Source of the DNA: Plicaturopsis crispa FD-325 SS-3
Lineage: Eukaryota; Basidiomycota; Agaricomycetes; Amylocorticiales; Amylocorticiaceae
NCBI GenBank assembly: GCA_000827205.1
Contig: KN832577.1
Coordinates: forward strand, 500-56,382
Direction: 5' to 3'
Length of the DNA stretch: 55,883 bases
The translations under genes and the position numbers were made by a program. Positions 44,013 to 55,189 of the stretch are shown here, piece by piece. The first letter of the stretch is position 1. Each line of letters opens with the position of its first letter. The notes beneath the pieces are model-generated. The model saw only the letters and a list, made by a program, of their open reading frames with translations. It made no database searches and was not told the origin of the DNA.

Positions 44013-45712
44013 ATTGAAGTCAGCAATCGAACTTGATCAACATTGAGCAAACGTACTGTACGAGCTCGACGTCGAGAGCCAGCATGATGAACGCCGATGG
44101 CGTTGAATCATGCATGGCCGCCCGTCCTTCCTGCTCACGAACCCGCTCTTCCTCGGCCAACTCGAGTCGAACGTCAGCCATCGTTGCATCTATACGAGAT
44201 TGTTAGCACCGTTACCGCGAACGTCAAATCATAACGACTTACTGCCTGACTCCGTCGACATATATGGGTTCGGTTCATCGGGGTCGGCGTCCCACCGAGC
44301 AACCATCTCCTCCCACTTCTCGACCTCCCCCGGTCTGTCCTTTCGAAGACCCTCCTCGAACTCTTCGAACGCTTGACGATGACCGATGGCCTCGGGGATG
44401 GCCTCAACCATGTGTCGCAAAAAGAGGGAACCTGCGTAAGAAAGACTGAGTGCATTCTCGGGGACAGCAAAACAAAGTACTCACCCATCCCCAGTATCTT
44501 CAACCAATTCGCATACGAGCAGAAGTCGTCCAACGTGTCACAGCGGTGACCTGGACCCATCTCCCGTGTACTCGACGCAGCGCCACAAATCCACGACCAA
44601 AGTCGTTCAACTCCCTCGAGATCGGAGCGACCCATGCCCTTCTTCCGCCGCGAACTATACCGGTTGCGGCACTTGGACTCGTGCGCCTCGATGTGGAAGG
44701 CCGGGACGACGAAGGACACATTGGCCGGGGGTATGTCGAGACGGATGCGTGCGGGCAGCTTCATCATACGCGCCCAGAAATTCTTGCTCCACTGGCAAGC
44801 GATGTCGTACGAGGCAACGAGCTGCTGCGCGCCGCACCCGACGATGGACGACATGAAGATATAATCCATGTTGGCATATCTTAAAAACACGTCGCTCAGT
44901 ATCGTGAGGTTTCAAAAAAAAAAAGTGCGACGCACCTCTCGCCCTTTTGTAAGTCTCCGAGACCATTCGGCCGAAAAAGCTCGTGGCGCCCACAGCTTAC
45001 ACCGCCGACGCCAGAGGATGCGATACCCTTCGCACGTTTCATGTTGGCAAGCATGAGGGCCGCGAAAGCAACGCAGTTGCTTATCTCCTCGTCGTGCGTG
45101 TATGCCTTGAGGAATGCTCCATAGGGCTTGGTCGCGACGAAATAAGCGCCACCAGGGCACAGGGACGGGTCCGCTTGCTCCGTTGAGCGCATACGATTTG
45201 CGAGGCGGAAGTTTGCGTCGTGGGCAATGATCAAACGGTAGATATATCTGTAAATGGTCGTTTTCGTTAGCGCAGCAGCATATAACAGCGGACGACCCGA
45301 CTTACGCTTTGGCGGGGGGTGCGTCACGCCAGTCATCGGGAAGATTGATGCCCGGGAGCGGGCATGCGCGACACACGGTCGCCAGCTCACCAGGCGAAGT
45401 GCCAGCAATCCCCGTAGGCTCCAGGCCCCTCCCAGCACGCATCGCCATCTTCACGTGTCTAAATTCACGAATCATGCGCACCCAGGGCGCCAACCGATCC
45501 TACGCGTGAAGTCAGTGAACGAACATGAGAGCCCAAGGGCGGACACAAACTCACCGGTAGTTTTGTTAAAGCCCAACCGTCTGTCGCCTTTTCCAACGCA
45601 CGGTAGAAGTCGAATGCAGAGACCTTCCCCTGTAGGTTCATGATTTGAAAGAGGCGCAGGACAGCCATTGTTGCACACGTCTGAGGTTCCAAAGGGATAG
45701 AACATCTGGGAA
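44013..45712 (-). pseudogene. KDZ transposase, truncated at both ends
   Basis: The core of a KDZ (Kyakuja-Dileera-Zisupton) transposase is well preserved. The exons read LEPQTCATMAVLRLFQIMNL (from 45690), VSAFDFYRALEKATDGWAL, MIREFRHVKMAMRAGRG near 45475, PGINLPDDW near 45345, RLIIAHDANFRLANRM near 45215, NGLGDLQKGER near 44965, YANMDYIFMS near 44875, ASYDIACQWSKNFWARMMKL near 44815, FHIEAHESKC near 44690 and LEGVERLWSW near 44625. These are followed by TREMGPGHRCDTLDD, FEEFEEGLRK near 44370 and MADVRLELAEEERV near 44165. Introns are short and in place. Candidate catalytic acids are in DANFR, YDIACQW and EGVE. The cysteine-cluster N-terminus expected upstream of 45705 is missing, and the C-terminus stops at about 44057-44012 against the DEP fragment. 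Confidence 0.85.
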
Positions 45713-45890
45713 TGGCAAGGTTACTACGTACGGCTACGTAGCTTGGCTAGCAGCCATAGCACCGTATCAAGGTACCCCTCTATGGTAGCTGTTGTACCGG
45801 AGCCCTCTCTACCGTAGACTGTTATAGCACTGTAGCAGACGGGTACATAGCAGCCATAACAGTCATAGCAGCCTCATCATCAAATAATGC
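45713..45890. repeat. TAGC/ATAGCA-rich array, candidate subterminal repeats
   Basis: Words such as GCAGCCATAGCA, GGTAGCTGTTGTACC, TAGCACTGTAGCAG and GCAGCCATAACAGTCATAGC recur. Related words (CATAGCACTACATACC, GGTGCTACTC, GGCTACCGTAGG) occur at 51985-52060 beyond the Plavaka gene, so the two zones may be the ends of one element. Confidence 0.45.
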
Positions 45891-46036
45891 TCTAGAGATT
45901 TTTGCGCGCGATGCAATGGGTAGCCTATGAAATCAAGTGGATTGGAGACCGAAATAAATCAATTTTGTGCGCTACATTGGTAGCGGCTCGCTGATACAGC
46001 TAATTTTAGATAAAGATATGAATAGACCCTCCAACA

Positions 46037-48420
46037 TTAGCCTTCGTTCGCCGCAAAATCGGCATCCGTCAGCACGTCGACGCCCACCGTGTGCTGGGCT
46101 AAAGCGGAGTCAACGCCAGCATGCTTTCTGGAATCACAGATGCAGATGAGCAGAGTACATGACGTCAAGAGAATACACGACGTACCTTGCGAGCCGTAGG
46201 AGGTCTTGTTGGCACTTCTTGGTGAGTCTGTCGGTGGTTCCAGCGGTGAACGCTTCCCAACGGCGCAGTTTTTGAATGTGGATGTTGTACACAGGAGTGT
46301 ATTTCTGGGAGTCAAACGAGCCGACATTCTTGTCGGTGATGCAGCGACCCGTGGACCACCCATCAATCGCGCATTCAACCTAATCATATACGTGAAATTG
46401 CGGTCAGTAACACTAGTAGCACAAAGTGAAAGTGAGGAACGTACCGCAGTCATAATGAGAGCAATTGTCACCAGTGGGATGCACCCGCCAGGAGAATAGT
46501 GCTCTGGAAAGCGGAGGCCATCGGCCTGCGGATTGCGGAACCATTGCTGATTGAGGAGCTTTTGGATTATCCGATTACGGTACAGGCTGTTCTTCAGCTT
46601 CTCGTCATGGGGATCCTGAACATAGTTGAGTAACCGATAGACTCGGAGGATACGAGTGAGGTGACGCACAAGACGACTGAAAGCTGATTTGGACTTGAGC
46701 TTGCCCACGAGCTCCCGGTTTTGCGCGATAGCTGCATCCTGCTGTTGCACGGTGTCCTCCGAGTCCAAATCTATGTCGCCGATGGGCGTGAACCCGTACA
46801 CGTGCTCCATTAGATTCACCGCCAATGCTTTTAACGTGCCGCGAACTTGCGATGCACGCATTCGGATCTGTTGGACATTCAGCTTCTTTGACGGAAAGAG
46901 AGACGCGCGTGAGGGCCTTACATACCAACTTCATTTCCGCAATGGTCGGGGGCTCGTCGAACCCGAGCTCATCACAAGCTGCGTCCCAAGCACCGAGGAC
47001 CATCTCATCAAGCTCACCACCAAGGATGTCTGGGAACGGGGTTTCGGTACAGATGGCTATTTTGAGATAGTCAAACGAGCTTTCGAGAACGATTTTACGG
47101 TCCCCTTCGATGCCCCGAGCACTCCGGTCCGCGACTTTCTTCTTCTTGGCAATGGGACGGTCAGCTGGCTTATTGCTCGAGTCTTCCTGGGGAGCGTTTG
47201 GAAGCTGTACCGAGGATTGCGTGTGAGTAAGCACACTCTACAGTGGATCATGACAGAACTGACAGTTACGGGTGACAGATTCTCCTTTTCCGCAGGGTGT
47301 GTGGGCTCCGGTGAATCATCGTTGAACATACGGAAAGGCGCATCATTCTTGCGGCGAACAAGGGAAGGGTTTGGGCTATCCCTAAGCACCCTTGGGGCTG
47401 GTGTGGGCGTTGTGCTCGGTGTACGTGGCTTTACACGACTAATGAGTCGTTTGCGCTTTCCGCTCGCGGGAAGGATAACGGGAGTCGACGAGAACTTTCA
47501 GATATTATTAGACGACCTCAAAATCAAAGAGTAGACACGATAGCATACCGTGGAGTCTGTTGTCGGAAACGCGTGGTCAAGTGCCTCCTCGTCAGTGTGA
47601 GGTGCTACACTGTAGTCAACCGTCTGCGGGGCCTCCCCGACATATCCTCGTGCTCCTGGCCGGGCTCTGGGTAAGGCGTGTCACCGGCAGATGAAGTACC
47701 TGTATATTTGCTTGAGTCACTGGAGATTCACGGCCGCAACTAGAGCAAAAAAGAGGTACCTTCCATCGGACCGGGAGCCAGCGGTTGTAGATAGTTGAGG
47801 CCACCGTTCGAGTTACCACGATGCAGATGTGCAGAGTCTGCATGTGGCTGGGCTGCAGGCCATGCGCTCGCTCCCATCATGCCGGTGCCGTGTAGAAAAG
47901 AGCCTGCGTGGGGGTTTGGAGGGCCGGCATGCGGCGGCGGCTGCCACATGCCCGACGAATGGTGCTCCGCAGGCTGAGAAGAATATTGGAATCCATTAGT
48001 AGCATCACCGTACTCCGTGTACTGTGATCCAGGAGCAGGCGCCAGGAAGTACTGCGGTGGCGGCGGATACATGACTGGATTTTGTTGCATTTGTAACACA
48101 GAAAAACCTAGGCCGGGTGCTGAGACTTGTGGCTGAGGTCGCGCTGCATGGGAATTGCCGCCCGTGTTACCTTGCAGGCCCTTTTCGTTGGCTGCGTTTT
48201 GAAGGCGGGCTTGTTTGCGAGCGGCCTTCTCGTTCAAAGCTGCTGCTGCTTGATCTAGAAGTGGAGTTGAGCAAGTTAGTGAAAATAGCAGAGCTCACGA
48301 AGAGAGTTGTTGCAACTGACCGTACTGCTCCAAGCGCCCAGAGCGGACATGTTCACGGCTACCACGGCCGACAGCCTCTGCCTCGTTAGTGCTGAACTCG
48401 TCAAGAGAGTCCTCTGCCAT
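46037..48420 (-). CDS. DUF6532 protein, intact
   Basis: This is a member of the agaricomycete-expanded DUF6532 family, whose function is unknown. The start at 48420 gives MAEDSLDEFSTNEAEAVGRG, and the first exon ends RSGRLEQY. A Pro/Gln-rich disordered segment follows (47740-48240), then a basic linker and the DUF6532 domain. Domain landmarks are ESSFDYLKIAICTETPFPDI near 47095, RMRASQVRGTLKALAVNLME near 46860, NSLYRNRIIQKLLNQQWFRN near 46590, PEHYSPGGCIPLVTIALIM near 46500, ECAIDGWSTGRC after an intron near 46375 and KYTPVYNIHIQKLRRWEAF near 46300. The last exon ends DADFAANEG (stop at 46037). About seven introns are present and no stop is forced; one splice acceptor near 47680 is unclear. 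It is divergently oriented from the Plavaka transposase, with 184 bp between start codons. Confidence 0.8.
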
Positions 48421-48604
48421 GACGAGGGAAAAAGAGAATGGAATGAAGAAGTGAAAGGGCAAGAGGCAGCCCACGAAGATTTTTGAAAAAAGATTGAATT
48501 AGAGTTCCGACAAAATATACACGAACGAGCGAAGACCCGATTAAGTGGCGAGGTGGTCGACAAAAATCTGGCTAAGTCATCTTGGTCAGTCCTCATCACC
48601 TACA
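48421..48604. promoter_or_regulatory. 184-bp divergent promoter of the DUF6532/Plavaka pair
   Basis: This is the only DNA between the two start codons, so it should hold both promoters. It is AT-richer than its surroundings (for example TTTTTGAAAAAAGATTGAATTAG near 48480). No specific site is identified. Confidence 0.4.
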
Positions 48605-51600
48605 ATGCCGCAATGCTCCTACTGTCGTTCGTTCTTCCGCAGTATCATTAGTCTCCAGCAGCATCAGGGCCAAGCACCTTTCTGTCGCCGCCGTCGCGAT
48701 GAATGGCTGGAGAAACTCTGGACACAGCGCCAGGCCAACAAAGCGGCGCAAGCGCCGGCTGTAAATATCGGGAGTGAGGATTTAACAGACGATGCTATGC
48801 AAACACAAAACGAACCAGTTCCCGATATTGGACCATCACCTATCCTGCAGCAGTACGACTCTGACGAAGAGCCACTACCCGACCAGGATGCACGCCGTCC
48901 GGATCCGCGCATAGAGGAAGTCGAGGATGAAGACTCGAGCTGTTGGAGAGAGGACTTCCCAGAAGAAAAACGCGCAGGCGAAACCTTTGGAGCATCCAAA
49001 ACGTCCTTTGAGACTATCCGTGATGAGCAGGTCCTGAGGGGAGCAGAAATATGGGGACCGTTCGTCAATGAAGAGGAATGGGATTTGGCGAAATGGCTCA
49101 TGCTGAACGTGGGACACAACCAGGCGGAGGCGTTTCTGAAAATGCCTATTGTACGTCATTTATTGCGATCTGCGCCTCGCATCGAAGAAATAGGCGGGGA
49201 CTTACATCCGGTTGCAGATACAACGCCGTGTTGATCCTGCCTACCACAATAAAGGCGCCCTGTTAGACGATATCGACGAACTTCCTGGAGGGATCAGATG
49301 GAAATGCGAAGACGTTCATGTTCAAGGCGACCTACTCGATGACGATGGCAAAACTCGAAGTGAGACCCTCGAAATGTGGTTTCGCGATCCAGTTGAATGC
49401 GTGCGGGAACTTATGGGCAACCCAGCCTTCCGCGATGTCATGGCGTATGCACCCGAACGGTTGTTTTCCGATGAGGCGGGCGAGGATAAAGTGATCAACG
49501 AGATGTGGACCGCGGAATGGTGGTGGAAGCTGCAGGTAAGTCAATATAAACCGCGGTGAATGTGCTAGTGCTGACCTTTCTAAAGGAAGAAAGGAAGTAC
49601 TACCCGCTGGTGCGACCGTTGCTCCGCTGATTCTGTCGTCAGACAAGACACGACTTTCGCAGTTCCGGGGGGACAAGAGTGCATGGCCCGTGTACTTGAC
49701 CATCGGAAATATCGCGAAGGACATTCGAAGGCAGGCATCAAGCCACGCAACCGTGTTGATCGGCTATCTTCCAGTCGCGAAACTTGACTGCTGTAGCGAC
49801 AAGACGCGGTCTGTGACGAAATACCGGCTGTTCCACTACTGCATGAGTCGTTTGCTTTGGACGGTTGCCGAAGTCGGGAGGAGAGGTGAAAAGATGACCT
49901 GTGCCGATGGGATGGGATGGAGCGTTGGGTGTGGCCCATCTTCGCCGCATATGTTGCGGACTACCCAGAGCAGTGTCTGGTTGCGTGCTGTATGGAAAAT
50001 TGATGTCCCATCGGTAAAGTGAATCCAGACGAGAGGGGGACACACGCACCTTGCCAGAAACGAGACGTGCAGGAAACGTTAACATTCCTACGGCGCCGCA
50101 GCAACCTCGACGCACAAAATTTACGCGACACGGCCTTCAACGCTGACTTCCACACGCTCGGACTTCGACCTGTTTACCCCCCATTCTGGGCGAGCCTTCC
50201 ACACGCCGACATTTTCCAGGGATTCACCCCAGACCTCCTCCACCAACTTCACAAAGGCGTTTTCAAAGATCACCTCGTCAAGTGGTGCACGAAGGTCGTT
50301 GGTGAGGCCGAACTTGATGCGCGATTTCGAGCTATGACATCCTTTCCCGGCCTCCGTCACTTCAAAAACGGAATTTCGTCAGTATCTCAGTGGACCGGGC
50401 ACGAGCACAAAGAGATGGAGAAGGTATTCCTTGGACTCGTCATAGGGCGTGCAGATCCCCGGGTCATCAAGGCTGTACGCGCAACCATCGACTTCATCTA
50501 CTACGCCTCTCTTCAATCGCACACGTCGAAGACCCTCGCGGCGCTTCGGCGTGCCCTCGACGACTTTCATGCCAACAAGGACGTCTTCATCGAGCTCGAG
50601 GCAAGAGAGCAAACTCACTTTAATATTCCCAAGATCCACATGATGGAACACTATGTCGAGCTCATCGAGCTTTTCGGGTCAGCGGACGGTTTCAATACTG
50701 AATCACCGGAGCGCCTGCATATCGACTATGCCAAGGATGCGTATCGAGCCAGCAACAAGAAAGACTATATCCAGCAGATGACCACTTGGCTTCGCCGGCA
50801 GGAGTCTATCGCGCGCTTCTCCGTCTACCTGGAGTGGTGCAAGGGCCGCGACGCTGTTGCTGGTGGGACTGGGACGGATGACTCGGAGCATGCAGTATCA
50901 GGGTCCCAAGATGCTGACGATACCACAGATGCGGTAGTCGTTGAGTCGACCAGGGTAGAAACTCCCACAGGCACCAGCCGAACGACGACGGTCTTCAAGG
51001 TTGCGAAACGCCATCCAACAACACTGCGTAATATTCCCGCCAGCCAGATCATCCTGGAGCAACACGCCACGCAGTTCTTGCCAGCTCTCACCACCTTCCT
51101 ACGAAGAAGCTGCAATTCGCAGTTTCTTCCGCAACCCTTCGACCTCTTTGACCTCTTCAAGCGTATCACGTTTCAGCTTCCCTCAATTGTCGAAGTCAGC
51201 GACCGCAAACTCACTAACATTGTTCGTGCATCTCCGCCCGTACCTGCCTCTGGACGACGCCCAGCAGAACCGGCACATTTAGATTTCGCTTTCTTACGGA
51301 CAGGAGAGAGGAACGTGGTGACCGATGGGACATCGTTACAAGGTGCGTAACGTTCAGTTCCATCTCATGTCTCCGACTCTGACATATACAATACATTATT
51401 ATGATGTTCGATCTTTAGGGCTCCGTGTTGCGCAGATACGCGCAATTTTCAAGCTTCCTGCGCACTACCCTGTCCAGACCGCAGATCCACTCGCGTACGT
51501 CGAGTGGCTAACGCCCTTGCGCTCCCCGGACCCTGTCACTGGGCTAATTCCCCTCTCACGCTCGACACGGTCTCATCGTCCATACGCCGAGATCGTTCCT

Positions 51601-51771
51601 CTCAACCGCATCGTCCGTAACTGCCATCTCTATCCAAAATTCGGGCGCACCATCGACAACACTTGGACGGCTCTTAACGTGGCTGAAAAGACGAACAGTT
51701 TTTTTGTTAGTCCTTACAGTGATACTCATGTGTTCTGTATGATAAAAGCTGGACAAAAGAACTGTATTTGA
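48605..51771 (+). pseudogene. Plavaka-type transposase, frameshift plus in-frame stop
   Basis: This is a near full-length Plavaka transposase, a DDE-type cut-and-paste enzyme distantly grouped with CACTA elements. The start at 48605 opens a C2H2-like finger (CSYCRSFF...LQQHQG). Landmarks are WDLAKWLMLNVG near 49080, LPGGIRWKCEDV near 49280, AEWWWKLQ then an intron (49536-49593), [14 protein letters not shown] near 49635, [17 protein letters not shown] near 49686, [10 protein letters not shown] near 49760, [12 protein letters not shown] near 49822, [16 protein letters not shown] near 49950, PDLLHQLHKGVFKDHLVKW near 50230, GLRHFKNGISSVSQWTG near 50350, FNIPKIHMMEHYVELI near 50620 and ERLHIDYAKDAYRASNKKD near 50708. 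A final exon ends at 51771. A third tandem GGGAT copy at about 49906-49920 shifts the frame, and TGA interrupts at 50001-50003. Confidence 0.85.
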
Positions 51772-52089
51772 CCTCTCCTGTCCATAAGCCCAATCTTCGA
51801 CCTCAGGCTCGCGCGTACAAGTAGGGTGCAGATTTGGCCGTCTTGCAGGTTAACGCTGCGCACGGACCATCAACCTTCATCTTGTTTTTGCCATCAGCTT
51901 AGTCAGCGGCAAAAACGAGACGTTGCTGCTGAGTTTCAAAGGTTTGCCCAAATGGTCGCTAATCTTGGAACGGATCTCTCGTAGCAGGTCGTAGTAGAGG
52001 TGTTCGTACATAGCACTACATACCAGTAACGGTGCTACTCAGGGCTACCGTAGGTGAGCGTCCGCTATAGTGCTCAAACGCGTTTCCAG
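51772..52089. other. 3' flank of Plavaka with TAGC/GTAGTA words
   Basis: No gene. GTAGTAGAGG, CATAGCACTACATACC, CGGTGCTACTC and GGCTACCGTAGG at 51985-52060 echo the array at 45713-45890 and may mark the right end of the Plavaka/DUF6532 element. Confidence 0.4.
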
Positions 52090-52383
52090 ATGAAGGCCAC
52101 CACCCGACACGAAGCACTTGAAGAAAGGAGGCGCCTGGCCGGGACACTCGCAGAAATCCAGGCGGATGTTGTGAAGACCGTTGATGTGGATGACGAAGAA
52201 GTCGCGGGGCCCTGTCTTTTGAAAAGGACAGCCTTCGCCGACTGGGTGACCGAGTTGAACGCGTACGCCAAGCTGCCGGAGGGAGACCGTCTGGAAGAAA
52301 CACCCGTTCCACTGCTTCAGGACAAAACTAGGTTAGTGCAAGGCGTAGAACAGAGCATCAGGAAAATCACTTTGTCTATATAG
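52090..52383 (+). CDS. unrecognised short frame, possibly a gene fragment
   Basis: A 98-codon frame from MKATTRHEALEERRRLAGTL through VVKTVDVDDEEVAGPCLLKR, FADWVTELNAYAKLP and VPLLQDKTR looks protein-like in composition (charged, balanced). It has no partner exons I can define and no family I recognise. It ends inside a 22-bp palindrome. It may be a fragment of a larger protein. Confidence 0.25.
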   Translation: MKATTRHEALEERRRLAGTLAEIQADVVKTVDVDDEEVAGPCLLKRTAFADWVTELNAYAKLPEGDRLEETPVPLLQDKTRLVQGVEQSIRKITLSI

Positions 52384-52390
52384 ACAAAGT
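52369..52390. repeat. 22-bp perfect palindrome
   Basis: ACTTTGTCTAT is followed directly by its reverse complement ATAGACAAAGT. It could be a cruciform-forming site or abutting inverted termini, and lies between the Plavaka region and hAT copy 2. Confidence 0.9.
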
Positions 52391-52429
52391 TGAGATAAGA
52401 TCATCTATAATCAGGGATGATGCGGGTCA

Positions 52430-52520
52430 CAGAAAGGTCGGTGACCGTTGACCGGGGTCGTGGAGTCATGACCTGGGGTCACCGCGGTCATGACCGAAGG
52501 TCAAAGGTCAAGCACATCAA
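52430..52520. repeat. GGTCA/TGACC cluster upstream of hAT copy 2
   Basis: GGTCA or TGACC occurs at least ten times in 90 bp (GGGTCACAG, GGTCGGTGACCG, TTGACCGGGGTCG, CATGACC, GGGGTCACCGCGGTCATGACC, AAGGTCAAAGGTCA). This density is typical of hAT subterminal transposase-binding repeats. A related block lies at 39350-39500. Confidence 0.6.
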
Positions 52521-52666
52521 TATTTGATTTATTCAGTTTTCAGACAAGAGGTCTGGCAAAGTTCAGCCGTCTGAGACATGATCGTAATACACCGCAGAAA
52601 TAGATATATTTTTCCTAGCCTTTTACCATCCTAACGAAAAGCTGAGCCTGTCCTGCTTTCCGAGAA

Positions 52667-55180
52667 ATGCCTACCGCCCATGCTGCAATCAGGGAGTACT
52701 TCCACTGGGGAGGAAAGTTCAAGAGCAACAAGTCTTACCGGGAAGCTTCGTGCAAAGCCTGTGTCAAGTTCGCAGTCCGTCAAGAACTCGAGAAAGAGGC
52801 ACGCGATACAAGTCTCTACACACGACGGACTGAGAGCCAAATTCAAGATCATGGTAAGCTTTTGCACGGGGACATCGACACGGTTTTGGACTTACAAGCA
52901 CATGTCCCGCAGTGTTATCGGCACAGAAGGACCGCTATGTCTTCTGTGGGAAGCCGGAAGCCCAATATCGACATCTAGCCAGCTGCGAGCACGTCGAGCC
53001 TTGGCTTCGAGAACGGTCAAAGCTTGATGTCAAATTCAAATTTACAAAGCAGACAGGTAACATACCGAGAATCAAGCACAAGTCACCCATCGAGCTTACT
53101 GCACGCCCATAGGTTTCAATGCAAATGCGACCGAAAATCCACGGAGCCTTGCTCCAGCGTCATCCGTAGAATCTGTGCAGTCAGCCATCAGTTACGCGGT
53201 CGCCCAACAGCAAGGGAACGAGGATAACGCACAACCTCTATCAATCACAGTCGAGACTCACCGCCCAGGCCAGCCCCGTAAATGGACCGAGAGCGAACGG
53301 AACGCCTTTGACGCGGATATTTGTCGGCTCCTTGTGGCGGTAAACATCGCATGGTGGGCTGTGGACCACCCGTTTTGGCGTCATTTTTTCTCCAAATGGG
53401 TGGAAGGATGCTATATGCCTGGGAAGCAACTCGTTTCGGGGAGGATCTTGGATGCTGAGGCAGCAAAAGTCGAGGCCAAAATGAAAGCCGAAGTGCACGG
53501 ACGGTTCGGGACAGGGCAGTGTGATGGCTGGAAGAATGTTGCGAAGTCGGCACTGGTTGGATCGATGGTTAACGTCGAATATAAGGTGAGTTTGCTACAG
53601 AGTTACTTTGCAGTGCACTCGTACTCACCTTTAAACAGCCATATATACTCAACGTCTTCGACATCACTCACCTTTAAACAGCCATATATACTCAACGTCT
53701 TCGACATCTCAAGCCAAGCGAAGACCGCTGTGAATCTGCTGAAAATCGTGACACAAGAAATCGATTACGCGGTCAATGTCTTGTGTATCTGGATCGTTGC
53801 GTACTGCACGGACTCGGGGGGCGATGCAGCAGCAATGCGGCGGCTGCTTGGAGCAAAACGACCATGGATAGCAGTCATCGCGTGCTGGGCACATCAGGTA
53901 TGTCATGGAATATCGTTATCGGAGGGAATTAGACTCACGACGATCGCAGGTTAATCTTATTGTTGGCGACTACTTTAAAGACAATCCGCATATGAAGGCC
54001 ATCGTCAACAAGGCGCTGGAGGTCGTCAAATGGTTCAATAATCACGGGCGAGCACTAGGCATTTTGAACGACATACAAAGCTTGCTTGGCCCAATCCTCT
54101 GTCTTATTCTCCCGGTTCTAACGAGGTGGACTTCCCACTTTGTAGCAGTCCGACGCCTCCTCGAATTGGAGCCGAGCATCGTCCGCGCGTCGTCAAAGGA
54201 ATACGCCGAAGAACTTGTCCGAAGTGTCGGTAATGACCGCAAGGCGAAAGCGAAAGCACGGAAGGTACTGGGCATAATAAACGACACGGCATTTTGGATG
54301 GGACTGCGACAGTAAGTGACGTGTTTTTCCCCTGTGTAAGCGGGACTCACCACCGGCACTCCTTGACTTTAGAATCCAGGAAGACCTCGAGCCTCTCGCC
54401 ATTGCATCAAACACCACGCAAAGCGATCATGCTCGACTCGACGTCGTCTTGGCGGCCATCGTCAATCTTTACTGGACATTCTCACGACCGAACGTGAGCC
54501 CTAGCGTCAGCGCATCCATCCTCGGCAGTCTGAATAAACGGTGGGCCAACACGGACCACGAACTTTTCCTTCTCGCGGTTCTCCTCAACCCATACCTACG
54601 TCGTCGTCCTTTTAAAGATGGGAGTCCGTTCTGTGGCTTTTCAGCACCTTGGACCATATTCTGACGAGCCTTCGCTCGCTTCTTCAAGGTTGAGCCGGAT
54701 CCGGGCTGTCGGCAAGCATTCCAGGAGTATCTGAATGGCATAGGACAATGGAGCATGCAGTCGATGGAGCTGGAGAAGCACCGGGAGCGCTATGAAAAAC
54801 AGGTGAGTTGGCTGTTAGCATGCGACCATGTGAAGTTTACTCACTTGCATGGATATTGGTAGCAAAAACCGGTCAACCTGATCGAAATATGGCGCGAACG
54901 TAACACCAGCGACACGCCCAGCGGTGCGAATGGCCTCGTCCGTCTAGCACTGGTCATCCTCAGCATTGTCCCTGTGACGGACGCTGCGAGCGACATCACA
55001 AATATTTATATGCTGGGGTTTGGGTACCGTTCGAGTAGCTGGCGAGTTGTACGCGGGAGGAGCAATGGTGTGGGCGTTCGCCCAAATCCTCTCATCCGCT
55101 CCCTCTACTTGATGCCGGCCTCACACGTCGGAATCCGCGTACCGGAGACAGACGTGCAGGCACTCGAGCAGCTGGGATAA
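52667..55180 (+). pseudogene. hAT-family transposase, copy 2 (different subfamily), degenerate
   Basis: The start at 52667 (MPTAHAAIREYFHWGG) opens a BED-like finger region (CKACVKF; CGKPEAQYRHLASCEHVEPW near 52933). Next comes a DUF659-like hAT core: VDHPFWRHFFSKWVEGCYMP near 53360, GRFGTGQCDGWKNVAK near 53510, LNVFDIS near 53690, VAYCTDSGGDAAAMRRLLG near 53800, CWAHQ/VNLIVGDYF across an intron at 53897-53950, PVLTRWTSHFVAVRRLLELE near 54115 and ILGSLNKRWANTDHELFLLA near 54520. A TGA interrupts at about 54661. After it come VEPDPGCRQAFQEYL, an intron and NLIEIWRERN with LVRLALVILSIVP near 54940. The usual C-terminal dimerisation motif (S-A-x-x-E-R-x-F-S) is replaced by VTDAASDITNIYM. The sequence differs clearly from hAT copy 1. 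Confidence 0.75.
53623..53708. repeat. 43-bp perfect tandem duplication across a splice acceptor
   Basis: The unit begins ACTCACCTTTAAACAG and ends CTTCGACATC. It contains the 3' end of an intron (ACAG) and the start of the next exon (CCATATATACTCAACGTC). The two copies are at 53623-53665 and 53666-53708. Splicing at the second acceptor keeps the transposase frame, whereas use of the first adds 43 bases and shifts it. Confidence 0.9.
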
Positions 55181-55189
55181 ACCACAAAG

